From Stutzerimonas stutzeri (GTDB taxonomy: Bacteria > Pseudomonadota > Gammaproteobacteria > Pseudomonadales > Pseudomonadaceae), in the NCBI RefSeq assembly GCF_024448895.1, contig NZ_JAMOIC010000004.1, forward strand, positions 62,001 to 126,000: a stretch of DNA of 64,000 bases, written 5' to 3'. This document shows, one piece after another, positions 1 through 8,899 of this stretch (position 1 is its first letter; every line of letters begins with the position of its first letter). Position numbers and translations under genes: made by a program. The notes under the pieces are model-generated. The model searched no databases, was not told the DNA's origin, and saw only the letters and a list, made by a program, of their open reading frames with translations.

Positions 1-459
1 CTCTATAGCAAGCACACCACGTCCAATCTGATTCCCTGCGTGCGTTACCGCGATGTTCCTGCAGCGCTGGAATGGCTTTGCAGAGCTTTTGACTTCGAAC
101 AGCAACGCGTGATTGAAGACGATCAGGTCGGCGTCATCCATGCGCAGCTCAGTTTTGGTAGCGGCATGCTGATGCTCGGCCCCGTCACCGATTCCGCCTA
201 CGGCAACGAGGTCCGGCAGCCGGATGAGGTGGGCGGCATCTCTACCCAGAGCACCTATGTCATCGTCAACAGTGCGGACGGGCTGTACAACCAGGCGAAG
301 GCTGCAGGTGCCGAGATCGTCATTGAGTTGAAGGATGAGGATTACGGCGGTCGCAGCTTCAGTTGCCGCGATCTGGAGGGGCATCTGTGGACCTTCGGGA
401 CGTACGACCCCTGGGCAGAGCCGGTCGCCGAACAGAATGCACCTCGGGAGGAGTTCTGA
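1..459 (+). CDS. VOC (glyoxalase/bleomycin-resistance fold) family protein, 5' end cut by window
   Basis: The reading frame is open from the first base. It reads through a typical VOC start ([18 protein letters not shown]), so the true start codon is probably just left of the window; the GTG at 40 is internal by family comparison. About 150 residues are visible with one betaalpha-betabetabeta pair, ending in the [15 protein letters not shown] region common to glyoxalase-like proteins. VOC proteins bind a metal and small substrates, but the substrate cannot be told here. The stop codon shares one base with the next start (TGATG), so it is probably co-transcribed with the aldo/keto reductase. 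Confidence 0.85.
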   Translation, partial: LYSKHTTSNLIPCVRYRDVPAALEWLCRAFDFEQQRVIEDDQVGVIHAQLSFGSGMLMLGPVTDSAYGNEVRQPDEVGGISTQSTYVIVNSADGLYNQAKAAGAEIVIELKDEDYGGRSFSCRDLEGHLWTFGTYDPWAEPVAEQNAPREEF

Positions 460-1283
460 TGCGCAGCTTGAAATTGGCCGACGGTGCGGTTGTTCCGGTG
501 ATCGGCCAGGGCACCTGGCACATGGGCGAAAATCCTGCCGAGCGCCAGAACGAAGTTGCAGCGCTGCGGCTGGGCATCGAGTTGGGCATGACCCTCATTG
601 ATACGGCAGAGATGTACGGCGAGGGCGGAGCGGAGGACGTGGTGGGGGAGGCCATCCGCAATCGTCGCGATCGAGTATTTCTGGTGAGCAAGGTCTATCC
701 CCATAACGCCAGCCGCGCAGGCGTGCCAGAGGCCTGCGAGCGCAGCCTGCGCCGGCTAGGCACCGAGTGCATCGACCTCTATCTGCTGCACTGGCGGGGT
801 CAGTATCCCCTGGTGGAAACGGTTGAAGCCTTCGAGCGATTGAAGGATCAGGGCAAGATCCGCCGATGGGGGGTATCGAACTTCGATCTGGATGACATGC
901 ATGAGCTGGGCTCACCTGACTGCGCGACCAATCAGGTGCTCTACAACCCGGCCGAACGAGGAATCGAGTACGACCTGCTGCCTTGGTGTCAGGCGCAGGG
1001 CATGCCGATCATGGCGTACTGTCCGTTGGGGCAGGGCGGCGATCTGTTGCGCAATACGGCTGTCATCAATGTTGCTCGCCGCCATGGCGCACAGCCGGCG
1101 CAGGTCGCTCTGGCGTGGGCGTTGCGCCAGCCCGGTGTGCTGGTGATACCCAAGGCAGCCAGTCCGGCTCATCTGCGTGCGAATGCATCGGCTGCCGATT
1201 TGATGCTCACGGCAGAGGATCTGCAGCTGCTCGACCAGGCATTTCCACCACCGACGGGGCGGCAGGCATTGCAGATGGTGTGA
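459..1283 (+). CDS. aldo/keto reductase
   Basis: A 274-residue NADPH-dependent aldo/keto reductase. The start at 459 is preceded by GGGAGGAG and overlaps the upstream stop; an in-frame start at 363 lies inside the previous gene and is unlikely. The AKR catalytic tetrad is visible: Asp and Tyr in [10 protein letters not shown], Lys in VSKVYPHN, His in LLHWRG. The C-terminal cofactor loop [13 protein letters not shown] is also present. Family knowledge predicts a TIM barrel that reduces aldehydes or ketones in the cytosol. Pairing with a VOC gene and a downstream SDR suggests carbonyl detoxification, but that is inference from context. Confidence 0.93.
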   Translation: MRSLKLADGAVVPVIGQGTWHMGENPAERQNEVAALRLGIELGMTLIDTAEMYGEGGAEDVVGEAIRNRRDRVFLVSKVYPHNASRAGVPEACERSLRRLGTECIDLYLLHWRGQYPLVETVEAFERLKDQGKIRRWGVSNFDLDDMHELGSPDCATNQVLYNPAERGIEYDLLPWCQAQGMPIMAYCPLGQGGDLLRNTAVINVARRHGAQPAQVALAWALRQPGVLVIPKAASPAHLRANASAADLMLTAEDLQLLDQAFPPPTGRQALQMV

Positions 1284-1361
1284 CATCGTCCTCTAGGGCA
1301 GGGAATGTTTGTCGTGCCGCGGCTGTCAGCTAAGAACGACAGCCATAACGGAGGAACAGAC

Positions 1362-2333
1362 ATGAGTGAATCCAGACTCGTAGGCGCGGTAGTGGTGATC
1401 ACTGGCGCGTCCAGCGGGATAGGCAGAGCCGCCGCGCAGGCATTCGCTCGGCAGGGGGCCCGCTTAGTGCTGGCTGCACGGGACGATGAGGCGTTGCAGG
1501 AAGCGGCGCAGGAGTGCCGGGCGCTGGGCGGCGAAGCCTTGGTGGTGCCGGCCGACATGACACTCAGCGACTCCGTCGAGCAATTGGCTAGCGCCGCCGC
1601 CGAATTCGGTCGGGGTCGCATCGATATCTGGATAAATAACGCGGGTGTGGGAGCGGTCGGCGCATTCGACGAAACACCACTGGATGCCCATGAGCAGGTG
1701 GTCCAAACCGATCTGATCGGCTATCTGCGCGGCGCCCATGTGGTGCTGCCTTACTTCAAGCAGCAGAATGCCGGCATCCTGATCAATACTTTGTCGGTCG
1801 GCAGCTGGGTGCCGCAGCCCTTCGCGGTCGCTTATTCAGCCAGCAAGTTCGGCTTGCGCGGCTTCTCGCATGCTTTGCGCGGCGAACTGGCGCAGTGGCC
1901 CGATATACATGTTTGCGACGTTTATCCTTCGATGGTAGATACCCCAGGCTTCCGCGATGGCGGCAACTACGCAGGCCGCTCGCTGCAGCCGCCGCCACCG
2001 CTCTGTGATCCCCGGCAGGTTGCCAAGGCGATGGTGAGTTTGGCGTTGCATCCTCGCCACACCACATCCGTGGGCATCACGGCGACACTGCTACGGCTGG
2101 CGCATTTCATCACGCCGGGATTCGAACAGCTGTCTGGGTTGCTGACGGGAGTTGCGCTGCGCAGTGCAGACCGGGTTGCACCGTCTTCCGGAAACCTGTT
2201 CCACCCTGCGCTGGGTGAGCGTCGAATCGATGGCGGTTGGCGCAGCAAGGATTCCAGACAGCGCAACCTGCTGGTTGCCGGTGGTGTCGCTGCGGGACTG
2301 GTGGGCTTCTTGTTGTGCACCCGTAAACGCTAG
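1362..2333 (+). CDS. SDR family oxidoreductase with C-terminal membrane anchor
   Basis: A 323-residue short-chain dehydrogenase. The start is set by GGAGGAACAGAC just upstream. The Rossmann nucleotide-binding motif TGASSGIGRA is near the N-terminus, NNAG marks the fourth strand, and YSASK carries the catalytic Tyr and Lys. After the catalytic fold there is an extended tail ending in a hydrophobic segment (NLLVAGGVAAGLVGFLL) followed by CTRKR. This looks like a single C-terminal transmembrane anchor with the enzyme on the cytoplasmic side. Family knowledge gives NAD(P)H-dependent redox on an alcohol or ketone; the substrate is unknown. Confidence 0.92.
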   Translation: MSESRLVGAVVVITGASSGIGRAAAQAFARQGARLVLAARDDEALQEAAQECRALGGEALVVPADMTLSDSVEQLASAAAEFGRGRIDIWINNAGVGAVGAFDETPLDAHEQVVQTDLIGYLRGAHVVLPYFKQQNAGILINTLSVGSWVPQPFAVAYSASKFGLRGFSHALRGELAQWPDIHVCDVYPSMVDTPGFRDGGNYAGRSLQPPPPLCDPRQVAKAMVSLALHPRHTTSVGITATLLRLAHFITPGFEQLSGLLTGVALRSADRVAPSSGNLFHPALGERRIDGGWRSKDSRQRNLLVAGGVAAGLVGFLLCTRKR

Positions 2334-2368
2334 CCCGCAGACCTCTCGGGCGCCTCGATTGTGACGAG

Positions 2369-2395
2369 CAGATCGACGTCTACAGCGTCGATCTG
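2369..2395. terminator. perfect 10-bp inverted repeat between convergent genes
   Basis: CAGATCGACG and CGTCGATCTG form a perfect 10-bp stem around a 7-nt loop. It sits between the SDR stop and the convergent lipoprotein stop. There is no clear U-tract on either strand, so it may be a factor-dependent or weak bidirectional terminator. Confidence 0.5.
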
Positions 2396-2403
2396 TTCTG
2401 CGA

Positions 2404-3279
2404 TCAGTGAGGCTTAGGCAAGCAGTCGAGCGAACCTAGATCCTTGCGCAGGTCCTCCAATTGGCCATCGAGATGGCGCCGCTGCTTTGCGTCGGAACTT
2501 GCGAAAAGGTCTACGGCGAGGTTTATGCCTGCTTGCTCCGCGCGCGCAAAGGCAGCTTGGTATTCAGCTGACCATAACGATTCCCTGTCCTGCAGCAGCT
2601 TGGCGACCTGCTCTTCGAAGCCTTGCTCGTCCCGCTTCTCGAGCGCTGCGACCAGCGCGCGCTGCCATTGGGCTCGATTGTCCAGCCAGAGCTGATTTTG
2701 CGGTCCAAGCGTGTGGGCCCATTCACGAATACGTTGCCGTTGCGATGCGCTTGTGCTCCCCAGCCACTGATCGACACGCTCTTGCATCCGCTCGGCCCGC
2801 TCACTTATCTGCTTCTCCAATGGCGGCTTCAGGTATTTGTCTTCACGCTTGCTCCGCTCATCCTCGAGCGAAGCATTGAGTTGGCGCACCTGCTCATCAT
2901 CCAGATCACGCAACAGGCGAGTCGTTGTCGGTTTGATTTCAAGCACAATAGCGTCGATCGCATCTTTGGCGTCCCGGTAATGCATGCGCAATGCGGCTTC
3001 GTCCAAGTCACCCTGACGGACTTGCTGCTGGAGATGCTCGATCTTGTCGAGGTAGCTCGGCAACTGCGTCTGGCAGTGCCAGCTCAGGTGCTCACGCAGC
3101 TGGCTTCGAAAAGCCTTCTGCTGGTCGCTGTTCATGTCGAGGTAGTCGTTGAGCGACCACGGGATGAGCAAATGCAGGTTGCGGTATGCGAGGTTCATGC
3201 GGCTGCAGCCGGCAACGACCAAGGCGATGGCAAACACCACCAGCCATGTCTTGCAGCGAAGCGTATGACGGATCTGCAT
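2404..3279 (-). CDS. DUF6279-type lipoprotein
   Basis: A 291-residue predicted lipoprotein. The start at 3279 is chosen because MQIRHTLRCKTWLVV begins a signal peptide ending in the lipobox VAGC and a GGGGG-containing ribosome site precedes it; the frame is open further upstream. After the lipid-modified Cys comes the sequence NLAYRNLHLLIPWSLNDYLD, typical of the DUF6279 family. The rest is a highly charged, mostly helical body with runs of Arg, Glu and Gln. Function is not known for this family. It is convergent with the SDR gene. Confidence 0.85.
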   Translation of the reverse strand: MQIRHTLRCKTWLVVFAIALVVAGCSRMNLAYRNLHLLIPWSLNDYLDMNSDQQKAFRSQLREHLSWHCQTQLPSYLDKIEHLQQQVRQGDLDEAALRMHYRDAKDAIDAIVLEIKPTTTRLLRDLDDEQVRQLNASLEDERSKREDKYLKPPLEKQISERAERMQERVDQWLGSTSASQRQRIREWAHTLGPQNQLWLDNRAQWQRALVAALEKRDEQGFEEQVAKLLQDRESLWSAEYQAAFARAEQAGINLAVDLFASSDAKQRRHLDGQLEDLRKDLGSLDCLPKPH

Positions 3280-3465
3280 CGGTGCCCCCGTACTCGTGTT
3301 GCCTGCCAAACGTATGTGCTCGTTCAGTAGAGCTATGGAGCGCTGCGCCAGTTCGTAGCAAAACAGCAACTGCTTGTTTCGCGAGAAGAACCGTCGCCCC
3401 TGTGGTCTCTCATAGTAAGAGGCGCAGACCGCGCTTCGAATTCAGCCAACGATGTGGAGGAAGTC

Positions 3466-3654
3466 ATGCAGACAACGATCAGGCATTTGACCGGAGATGA
3501 AGTACCTCAGGGCTGGCGGCCGACCTGGGTAACCTGCTGGGTAGTGGAGGTGGACGGTAAGACTATCGCTGGACCCTACGCCACCCGCGAAGAGGCGCAG
3601 GCGGTGATGGATGGGGATCAGGAGCCCAGAATCTCGCAAACGCCGACGCCCTGA
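3466..3654 (+). CDS. small hypothetical protein (62 aa)
   Basis: A short orphan gene whose ATG at 3466 is preceded by GTGGAGGAAGTC, a good ribosome site. The product has a central segment (TCWVVEVDGKTIAGPYATREEAQAVMDG) that looks like a small beta-hairpin plus helix, as in DUF2188-like or single-strand annealing small folds. I cannot place it in a family with confidence. It stops 6 bases before the convergent lipoprotein stop. No signal peptide or membrane segment is seen. Confidence 0.7.
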   Translation: MQTTIRHLTGDEVPQGWRPTWVTCWVVEVDGKTIAGPYATREEAQAVMDGDQEPRISQTPTP

Positions 3655-3660
3655 CGACCG

Positions 3661-4200
3661 TCAGGGGCAGCGGTCGACGCAGGGATCGAATCGTTCAGGA
3701 AGCGGAGGCGGAGGCTCGACGAGCTGGGAAACCAGCTCCAGGGCCTTGTCGAACGACGGGTAACCGCTCTGAGCGACGTCCAGCTTCGAATATGCCTCGC
3801 GATATCCTTCTGCCCTAGCTTCGTCACGCTTATCCAGCAGGTAGGGTTCCTGGTAAACCTTGTACAGCAGGGCCATGGCGTGCGGATGGCCTTTGGCGCT
3901 TGCTTGTTCCAACAGGTTCGTCACCTGCTCCGGCTGCGGACCCTGACGAATCAGCAGCAGGGCCTGATAGAACTCGATCTCACCACGTTCATCGAGTGCC
4001 GCGCTGCGTTTGAGTAGCGCGTCGGCGAGCTCATAGCCGTCTTCATCGCCTATCGCGATGAGAATCTTCGCTTGCAGCAGGTCATTCTGATAGAGCAGCC
4101 GCTCCGCGCGACACGTGCCGTCGCTGCCATTCTGATCACATGGCTGGGAGGCGCAGCCGCCCAGTACAACGAGCAGTCCGATCACCAATGCGTTCTTCAT
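3661..4200 (-). CDS. lipoprotein with Sel1/TPR-like helical repeats
   Basis: A 179-residue predicted lipoprotein. The signal peptide MKNALVIGLLVVL ends in the lipobox GGCAS. The body is helical: AEDLLYQ-like, ALLLIRQGPQPEQVTNLLEQASAKGHPHAMALLYKVY resembles a Sel1-type repeat (alpha-helical, with the AxxG-A pattern). Such repeats usually hold protein contacts in the envelope. The Pro-rich tail LVEPPPPLPERF and a Cys pair at the end (DPCVDRCP) may form a disulfide. The specific role is unknown. Confidence 0.78.
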   Translation of the reverse strand: MKNALVIGLLVVLGGCASQPCDQNGSDGTCRAERLLYQNDLLQAKILIAIGDEDGYELADALLKRSAALDERGEIEFYQALLLIRQGPQPEQVTNLLEQASAKGHPHAMALLYKVYQEPYLLDKRDEARAEGYREAYSKLDVAQSGYPSFDKALELVSQLVEPPPPLPERFDPCVDRCP

Positions 4201-4275
4201 TGCTGCCTTGTTCTCTTGATTATTTAATGTGCCAGCGCCTCGTCTGACAGGCGACGTTCAGTTCTGTTCATCCTT

Positions 4276-5037
4276 TCATTGCTCGGTGGCGATTGGCTTG
4301 AGTCCGTAACGAAAGAGCAGAATCTGCCACTCGGGGTTGCCATCCAGTGCCTCGATGCATTCGGCGAGATAGGCGCTGACGGCCTCGCCGACTGCATCCG
4401 TGACGAGCAAGTGCCGGGCAAATTGATACAGCGGCGTGTCCGATACGTACAAATCCCTGTGCTGTGCGTTTTTAAGATAGTAGAGCAGGGTGGAGCGAGG
4501 GATCAGAAGCGTGTCGATGTGGCCGGACATAAGCTGGGCGAAGTTATCCAGATCGGTCTGGGCATCCTGGCGTATGATCTTCCCGTTCTCGATGTCCGCG
4601 CTAAGCGCGTTGTAGCGATGCCCGACGATTCCGCCGAGCACCATGCCGTGCAGTGTTTCTGGTTCTTCGTAATCGAAAGGCGCGTCAGGGAGCGAGACGA
4701 AAACCTGTTGATCCATCAATAGCGGCCGTGACCATCTGCCGTTATTGGCCTGTGCGGCTGTGAAGAAGCTGGGGGTGGCCCAGAGCAGCACGCCGGGGCG
4801 CTTTTGTGAAAGGCGTTCGTCTATACCATTTCGAGGAATTCGCACCAGCTCGAATCTGAAGCGTCCCTGGTTGCCAGGGTCATTGTTGAGCAGCTCGACG
4901 AAGTCGTGCGAAAGCCCTTGGGTATCGTCAACGATGAACGGTGGTGAGAGATGATAAGTCCAGACCTCGACTCTTTGCTGTGCGCCGCAGACTAGAGGCA
5001 GCACAGCGAACATCAACAACAGTGCAAGTCGCTGCAT
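4276..5037 (-). CDS. periplasmic substrate-binding-like protein (SBP_bac_3 type)
   Basis: A 253-residue secreted protein. The start at 5037 is chosen because MQRLALLLMFAVLPLVCGA is a clean signal peptide preceded by AAGGG; the frame extends 23 codons further upstream without a good start. The mature part begins VEVWTYHLSPPFIVDDTQGLSHDFVELL, the strand-loop-helix opening of amino-acid-binding type periplasmic proteins. No transporter permease or ATPase gene is adjacent. It could therefore be a stand-alone sensor or transporter-like binding protein, as is common in Pseudomonas. The ligand is unknown. Confidence 0.82.
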   Translation of the reverse strand: MQRLALLLMFAVLPLVCGAQQRVEVWTYHLSPPFIVDDTQGLSHDFVELLNNDPGNQGRFRFELVRIPRNGIDERLSQKRPGVLLWATPSFFTAAQANNGRWSRPLLMDQQVFVSLPDAPFDYEEPETLHGMVLGGIVGHRYNALSADIENGKIIRQDAQTDLDNFAQLMSGHIDTLLIPRSTLLYYLKNAQHRDLYVSDTPLYQFARHLLVTDAVGEAVSAYLAECIEALDGNPEWQILLFRYGLKPIATEQ

Positions 5038-5182
5038 GATGAACCCTTGCAACAGGATTACCGACGCCCGGCTCGCGATCTGCTGTATCTGGCCTGTGGA
5101 CAGCATCTATCCAGTCAGGCTCCAGCATGATCGGGCGGACACCAGCGAGAACATTCAGCGCTGGTGCAGACAGGGTAGCTGG

Positions 5183-5905
5183 CTAGAAGCGCTCGTGCTC
5201 GCCGAGAAATCGCCATTGACCGACAGGCAGCTTCGCCATCGACAAGCGACCGATGCGGATTCGCTTGCAGCCGACCATCTTCAGACCAATCGCTTCGCAT
5301 AGTTGCTGCAGATCGCCTGCTTGCGGAGCCTTGAGCACCATTCTCAGGCGGGTTTCGTTCTGCCAGCTGGCCTTGGCCTTTGGGAGAACCCTGCCGCGGT
5401 GTCCGATGCCCTTGGCCAGCAAAGCCAGTCCGCCATCCTCGGGCTCACCTTGCACTTTGACGACATATTCCTGCTCGAGCTTGCCGCGCGGATCGTCCAG
5501 CGCGCGGATGATTTCGCGCTGCTGGCTGAATACGACAAGCCCGGATGCATCCTGCTCGAGTGGCATCAGTGCTGTCTGACGCGCGAAGTGCCGCTCACGG
5601 GGCGTGAGGCGGGCATCGTCGCTGCCCCAATGGCTTGCTTTGGCAAGCTGCAGCTGCGCGTTGGCGGGGTCCGCAGCAGTGGGGTCACCGGAAGGTTTGT
5701 GAAACAGCAGCGTGACGGGTGGCAATTCAGCTGCCGTGGCGCCGGGTAGAAGCTCGATCCGCTGATCGCCGACCTTGTGATACGGCGCTTCAATCACCTC
5801 GCCGTCGACCCGGACCCAGCCGCCTTCGATATAAAGCTCGGCCTCGCGCCGGGAACAGCCGAGCTGCTCGGCAAGGCGTTTGGACAAGCGTATCGGGTCG
5901 GTCAT
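5183..5905 (-). CDS. RsuA/RluF-type rRNA pseudouridine synthase homologue with degenerate active site
   Basis: A 240-residue protein with an N-terminal S4 RNA-binding domain (residues about 5-50: RLSKRLAEQLGCSRREAELYI) and an RsuA/RluF-like catalytic fold. Where active enzymes have GRLDxDxxGL, this one reads MPLEQDASGL: the catalytic Asp aligns with Glu and the preceding Arg with Pro. The family's Arg-rich RQIRR segment aligns with GDLQQLCEAIG, so it is also lost. The end (KRIRIGRLSMAKLPVGQWRFL) still matches RluF. It may bind rRNA without making pseudouridine. Confidence is high for the family and low for catalysis. Confidence 0.85.
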   Translation of the reverse strand: MTDPIRLSKRLAEQLGCSRREAELYIEGGWVRVDGEVIEAPYHKVGDQRIELLPGATAAELPPVTLLFHKPSGDPTAADPANAQLQLAKASHWGSDDARLTPRERHFARQTALMPLEQDASGLVVFSQQREIIRALDDPRGKLEQEYVVKVQGEPEDGGLALLAKGIGHRGRVLPKAKASWQNETRLRMVLKAPQAGDLQQLCEAIGLKMVGCKRIRIGRLSMAKLPVGQWRFLGEHERF

Positions 5906-6000
5906 GGTGTTCTCAGGTGCTTCGGAAGGGGAAACCTGGCGAGCCGTCGCAGAAGGCTGAAGTAGCGGAGGCTCGCTTGCTAGGTTAGGTGTTGCGGATG

Positions 6001-6186
6001 TTACTTCTTGCTGATGGTGATCTGACGCGATGGGCCCTGGGTCTGGCCACTGACCCCGTTGGGGATCTTCTGGACTTCGCCGCCGGACTTCAGGAATGCA
6101 GCCATCTGGTTGGCTAGGGATTCGCTGGTTTCGCTTGCGGGTTCTGGTTTGCGTTTGGCGGTGGTGGTTTTAGCGGCCATCGTCAT
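6001..6186 (-). CDS. small basic protein with SutA-like motif (61 aa)
   Basis: The start at 6186 is preceded by AAAGGAACCAG. The N-terminal third is Lys/Thr/Ala-rich and probably disordered (MAAKTTTAKRKPEPASE). The remainder has the pattern LANQMAAFLKSGGEVQKIPNGVSG, ending GPSRQITISKK. From memory this resembles the conserved helix-turn of Pseudomonas SutA (LAxxMxxFLxxGGxVQxI), a small RNA-polymerase-binding protein, but it lacks SutA's long acidic N-terminus. Homologous short genes of this type seem common in Pseudomonas. Function unproven. Confidence 0.75.
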   Translation of the reverse strand: MTMAAKTTTAKRKPEPASETSESLANQMAAFLKSGGEVQKIPNGVSGQTQGPSRQITISKK

Positions 6187-6467
6187 CTGGTTCCTTTGAT
6201 CAGTCGAACCGGACATTATACAGATCTGGCTAATTTTTGTTCGATTTTCTATAGGCTATGTTTAATGTGGCCGGGCCGTCGGCCCCAGCCAGAGCGTATA
6301 CAGGCTTTTTCCCGTTCCGTGGGGAGCGTTCGAGCCGACCGCCGGTCCACTGCTCTGTCGCCTGATCAGGTAATCAGCCGGCGACACAAGTATTCCGGCA
6401 GAGATGCTCGGCGGCTGCGGCCCTGTTTCGTCATCTCCGGCGCCTAAAACAAGAAAAGGAGCGGAAA

Positions 6468-8810
6468 GTGGCGGTCGTCATCACTGCAGTTCTATCGATC
6501 ATCCTCGGCCTGACGCTTGCGGTCGGAGGATGGAAAGTTATTAGCCTGGGCGGCACCTGGTATTTTGCGGCGCTCGCTGCAGGGTTTCTGCTGACCGGTG
6601 TGTTGTTGCTTGCGAGGCGCCGTGCTGCGCTCTGGGTCTACGCACTGGTGATGCTCGGTGCGTTGGGCTGGGCTATCTACGAAGTGGGCTTCGATTGGTG
6701 GCAGCTGGCGCCGCGTGGCAGCATCATCGCTCCGCTGGGTCTGTGGATGCTGTCGCCCTGGATTGCTCAGCGTCTGGGTTGGCAGCATTTTGGCGCACGA
6801 GCCTGGAGCGGCAGTGCCATTCCATTGCTGATCGCCGTGGTGCTATGGGGGGCAACTGCCTTCCATGCGATTACCACCGACACAACCGACATCAAAGGCA
6901 TGCTCCCGCCGTCCCTGGCTTCCGTACCGGCGGCAGGAGGTTCAGGTGCGGAAGATATGCCGGACGGTGATTGGCACGCCTACGGTCGTACCCAGCACGG
7001 CACCCGCTATTCGCCGCTGGCGCAAATCACGCCCAGCAATGTCGATCGGCTGGAAAAAGTCTGGCATTACCAGACGGGCGACATGCGCCGCCCCGGCGAT
7101 CCTGAAGAAACCACGTACGAAGTTACCCCGCTCAAGATCGATGACAGCCTTTATATCTGCACGCCGCACAATCTGGTCATCGCGCTGGATGCCGAGACTG
7201 GCGAAGAGCGCTGGCGCTTCGATCCGCAGGTGCCGGATTCGGCCAACCGGCAGCATCTGACCTGTCGCGGGCTGTCCTACCACGCCAGCCAGACGCCGAC
7301 CGTCGGTCAGTCCTGCCAGCAGCGTCTGTTCATGCCAACCGCCGATGCGCGGCTGATCGCATTGGACCCGAAAACCGGTCAGGTCTGCCCTGCGTTCGGC
7401 GACAACGGCGCAGTGAATCTCTGGGAAAACATGCCGCACGTCACCGAGGGGTTTTACTACTCGACCTCGCCGCCCGTTGTGGCCGGCGGTCTGGTGATCG
7501 TCGGCGGAGCGGTGAATGACAACGTGTCGACCACCGAGCCGTCTGGGGTGATCCGTGCGTATGACGTCATGACCGGCGAGCTGAAATGGAACTGGGATCC
7601 GGGCAACCCGGAACAGACCGATCCCATTGCGGCAGGGGAAACCTACAGCGAGAGCACGCCCAACAGCTGGAGCATTTCCAGCGCCGACGAGGAGCTGGGC
7701 CTGATTTATGTGCCCTTGGGTAATCAGGTCCCGGACCAGTGGGGCGGAAATCGCAGCGAGAACAGCGAGCGATTCTCCTCGTCGATCGTCGCTCTGGATC
7801 TGCAAACCGGACAATTGCGCTGGGTGTTCCAGACGGTGCACCACGATCTCTGGGATATGGATGTGCCGGCCCAGCCCAGCCTGGTCGATATCCAAACCGA
7901 GTCCGGCATGGTTCCCGCTCTGGTGGCCCCAACCAAGCAGGGCGATATCTATGTACTGGATCGTCGCACCGGCAAACCAGTACTACCCGTTCGTGAGGTT
8001 CCTGCGCCACAAGGTGCGGCGGAGGGTGATTACGTAGCCGCGACCCAGCCAGTTTCGGCTCTGTCCTATGAGCCGCCGAAGCTACGTGACACCGATCTCT
8101 GGGGCGCGACCGTCGTCGATCAGATGATGTGCCACATCCAGTTCAACTCGCTTCGTTACGAAGGTCGCTACACGCCGCCTTCGACCCAGGGATCACTGAT
8201 CTACCCTGGCAACTTCGGCGTCTTCAACTGGGGCAGTGTCGCAGTTGATCCGGTTCGGCAGATGGTATTCAGCGCGCCTTCCTACCTCGCATTTACCTCC
8301 AAACTGATACCGCGCGAGGACGATGACGCAACTTATGTGTCCGACAGCGAGCCTCACCTGAACGAGAACTTCGGTGCGCCTTTCGCGGTGGAGTTGAAGC
8401 CGTTCGTATCGCCCATCGGTCTTCCTTGCACCGCGCCGCCATGGGGTTATGTGGCAGGTGCGGACCTGCGTACCGGCAAGACTCACTGGCTGCGCAAGAA
8501 CGGTACGGTTCGCGATCGCGCGCCAGTGCCGTTGCCTTTCGAGATGGGTGTGCCGAGCCTTGGCGGCCCGGTGGTTACAGCAGGCGGCGTGGCGTTTCTT
8601 TCCGGCACGCTGGATTACTACCTGCGGGCCTATGACGTCACGACGGGCAAGCAGCTGTGGCGATCACGCCTGCCGGCCGGCGGCCAGGCTACGCCGATGA
8701 CCTATCAGAGTCGCTCGGGGCGGCAGATGGTAGTGGTCGTCGCGGGCGGACATGGCTCCTTGGGCACCAAGGCGGGTGACTCGATCATCGCCTATGCACT
8801 GCCACGTTAA
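6468..8810 (+). CDS. gcd: membrane-bound PQQ-dependent glucose dehydrogenase
   Basis: A 780-residue quinoprotein. It starts at a GTG preceded by AAAAGGAG. Residues about 1-150 contain roughly five membrane segments (for example LSIILGLTLAVGGWKVISLGG and VLWGATAFHAI). The rest is an eight-bladed PQQ propeller with family signatures DGDWHAYGRTQHGTRYSPL, DLWDMDVPAQPSL and GLPCTAPPWGY. It oxidises D-glucose to gluconolactone in the periplasm and passes electrons to ubiquinone. Length fits the Gcd family (about 780-810). It needs PQQ made elsewhere, since no pqq genes are in this window. It stands alone as a single transcription unit. Confidence 0.95.
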   Translation: MAVVITAVLSIILGLTLAVGGWKVISLGGTWYFAALAAGFLLTGVLLLARRRAALWVYALVMLGALGWAIYEVGFDWWQLAPRGSIIAPLGLWMLSPWIAQRLGWQHFGARAWSGSAIPLLIAVVLWGATAFHAITTDTTDIKGMLPPSLASVPAAGGSGAEDMPDGDWHAYGRTQHGTRYSPLAQITPSNVDRLEKVWHYQTGDMRRPGDPEETTYEVTPLKIDDSLYICTPHNLVIALDAETGEERWRFDPQVPDSANRQHLTCRGLSYHASQTPTVGQSCQQRLFMPTADARLIALDPKTGQVCPAFGDNGAVNLWENMPHVTEGFYYSTSPPVVAGGLVIVGGAVNDNVSTTEPSGVIRAYDVMTGELKWNWDPGNPEQTDPIAAGETYSESTPNSWSISSADEELGLIYVPLGNQVPDQWGGNRSENSERFSSSIVALDLQTGQLRWVFQTVHHDLWDMDVPAQPSLVDIQTESGMVPALVAPTKQGDIYVLDRRTGKPVLPVREVPAPQGAAEGDYVAATQPVSALSYEPPKLRDTDLWGATVVDQMMCHIQFNSLRYEGRYTPPSTQGSLIYPGNFGVFNWGSVAVDPVRQMVFSAPSYLAFTSKLIPREDDDATYVSDSEPHLNENFGAPFAVELKPFVSPIGLPCTAPPWGYVAGADLRTGKTHWLRKNGTVRDRAPVPLPFEMGVPSLGGPVVTAGGVAFLSGTLDYYLRAYDVTTGKQLWRSRLPAGGQATPMTYQSRSGRQMVVVVAGGHGSLGTKAGDSIIAYALPR

Positions 8811-8899
8811 CGGCCTGCCATGTATGCGCCCTCTGCGGCGCACGCTGCAACGCGGACGGCCTGCTAGAATCGCCGCCTTCGACTCAGAGGATTAGTGAC

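Noticed and set aside
2152-2364. ORF antiparallel or out of frame with SDR end
   Set aside because: A shadow frame of the SDR gene; no ribosome site or family likeness.
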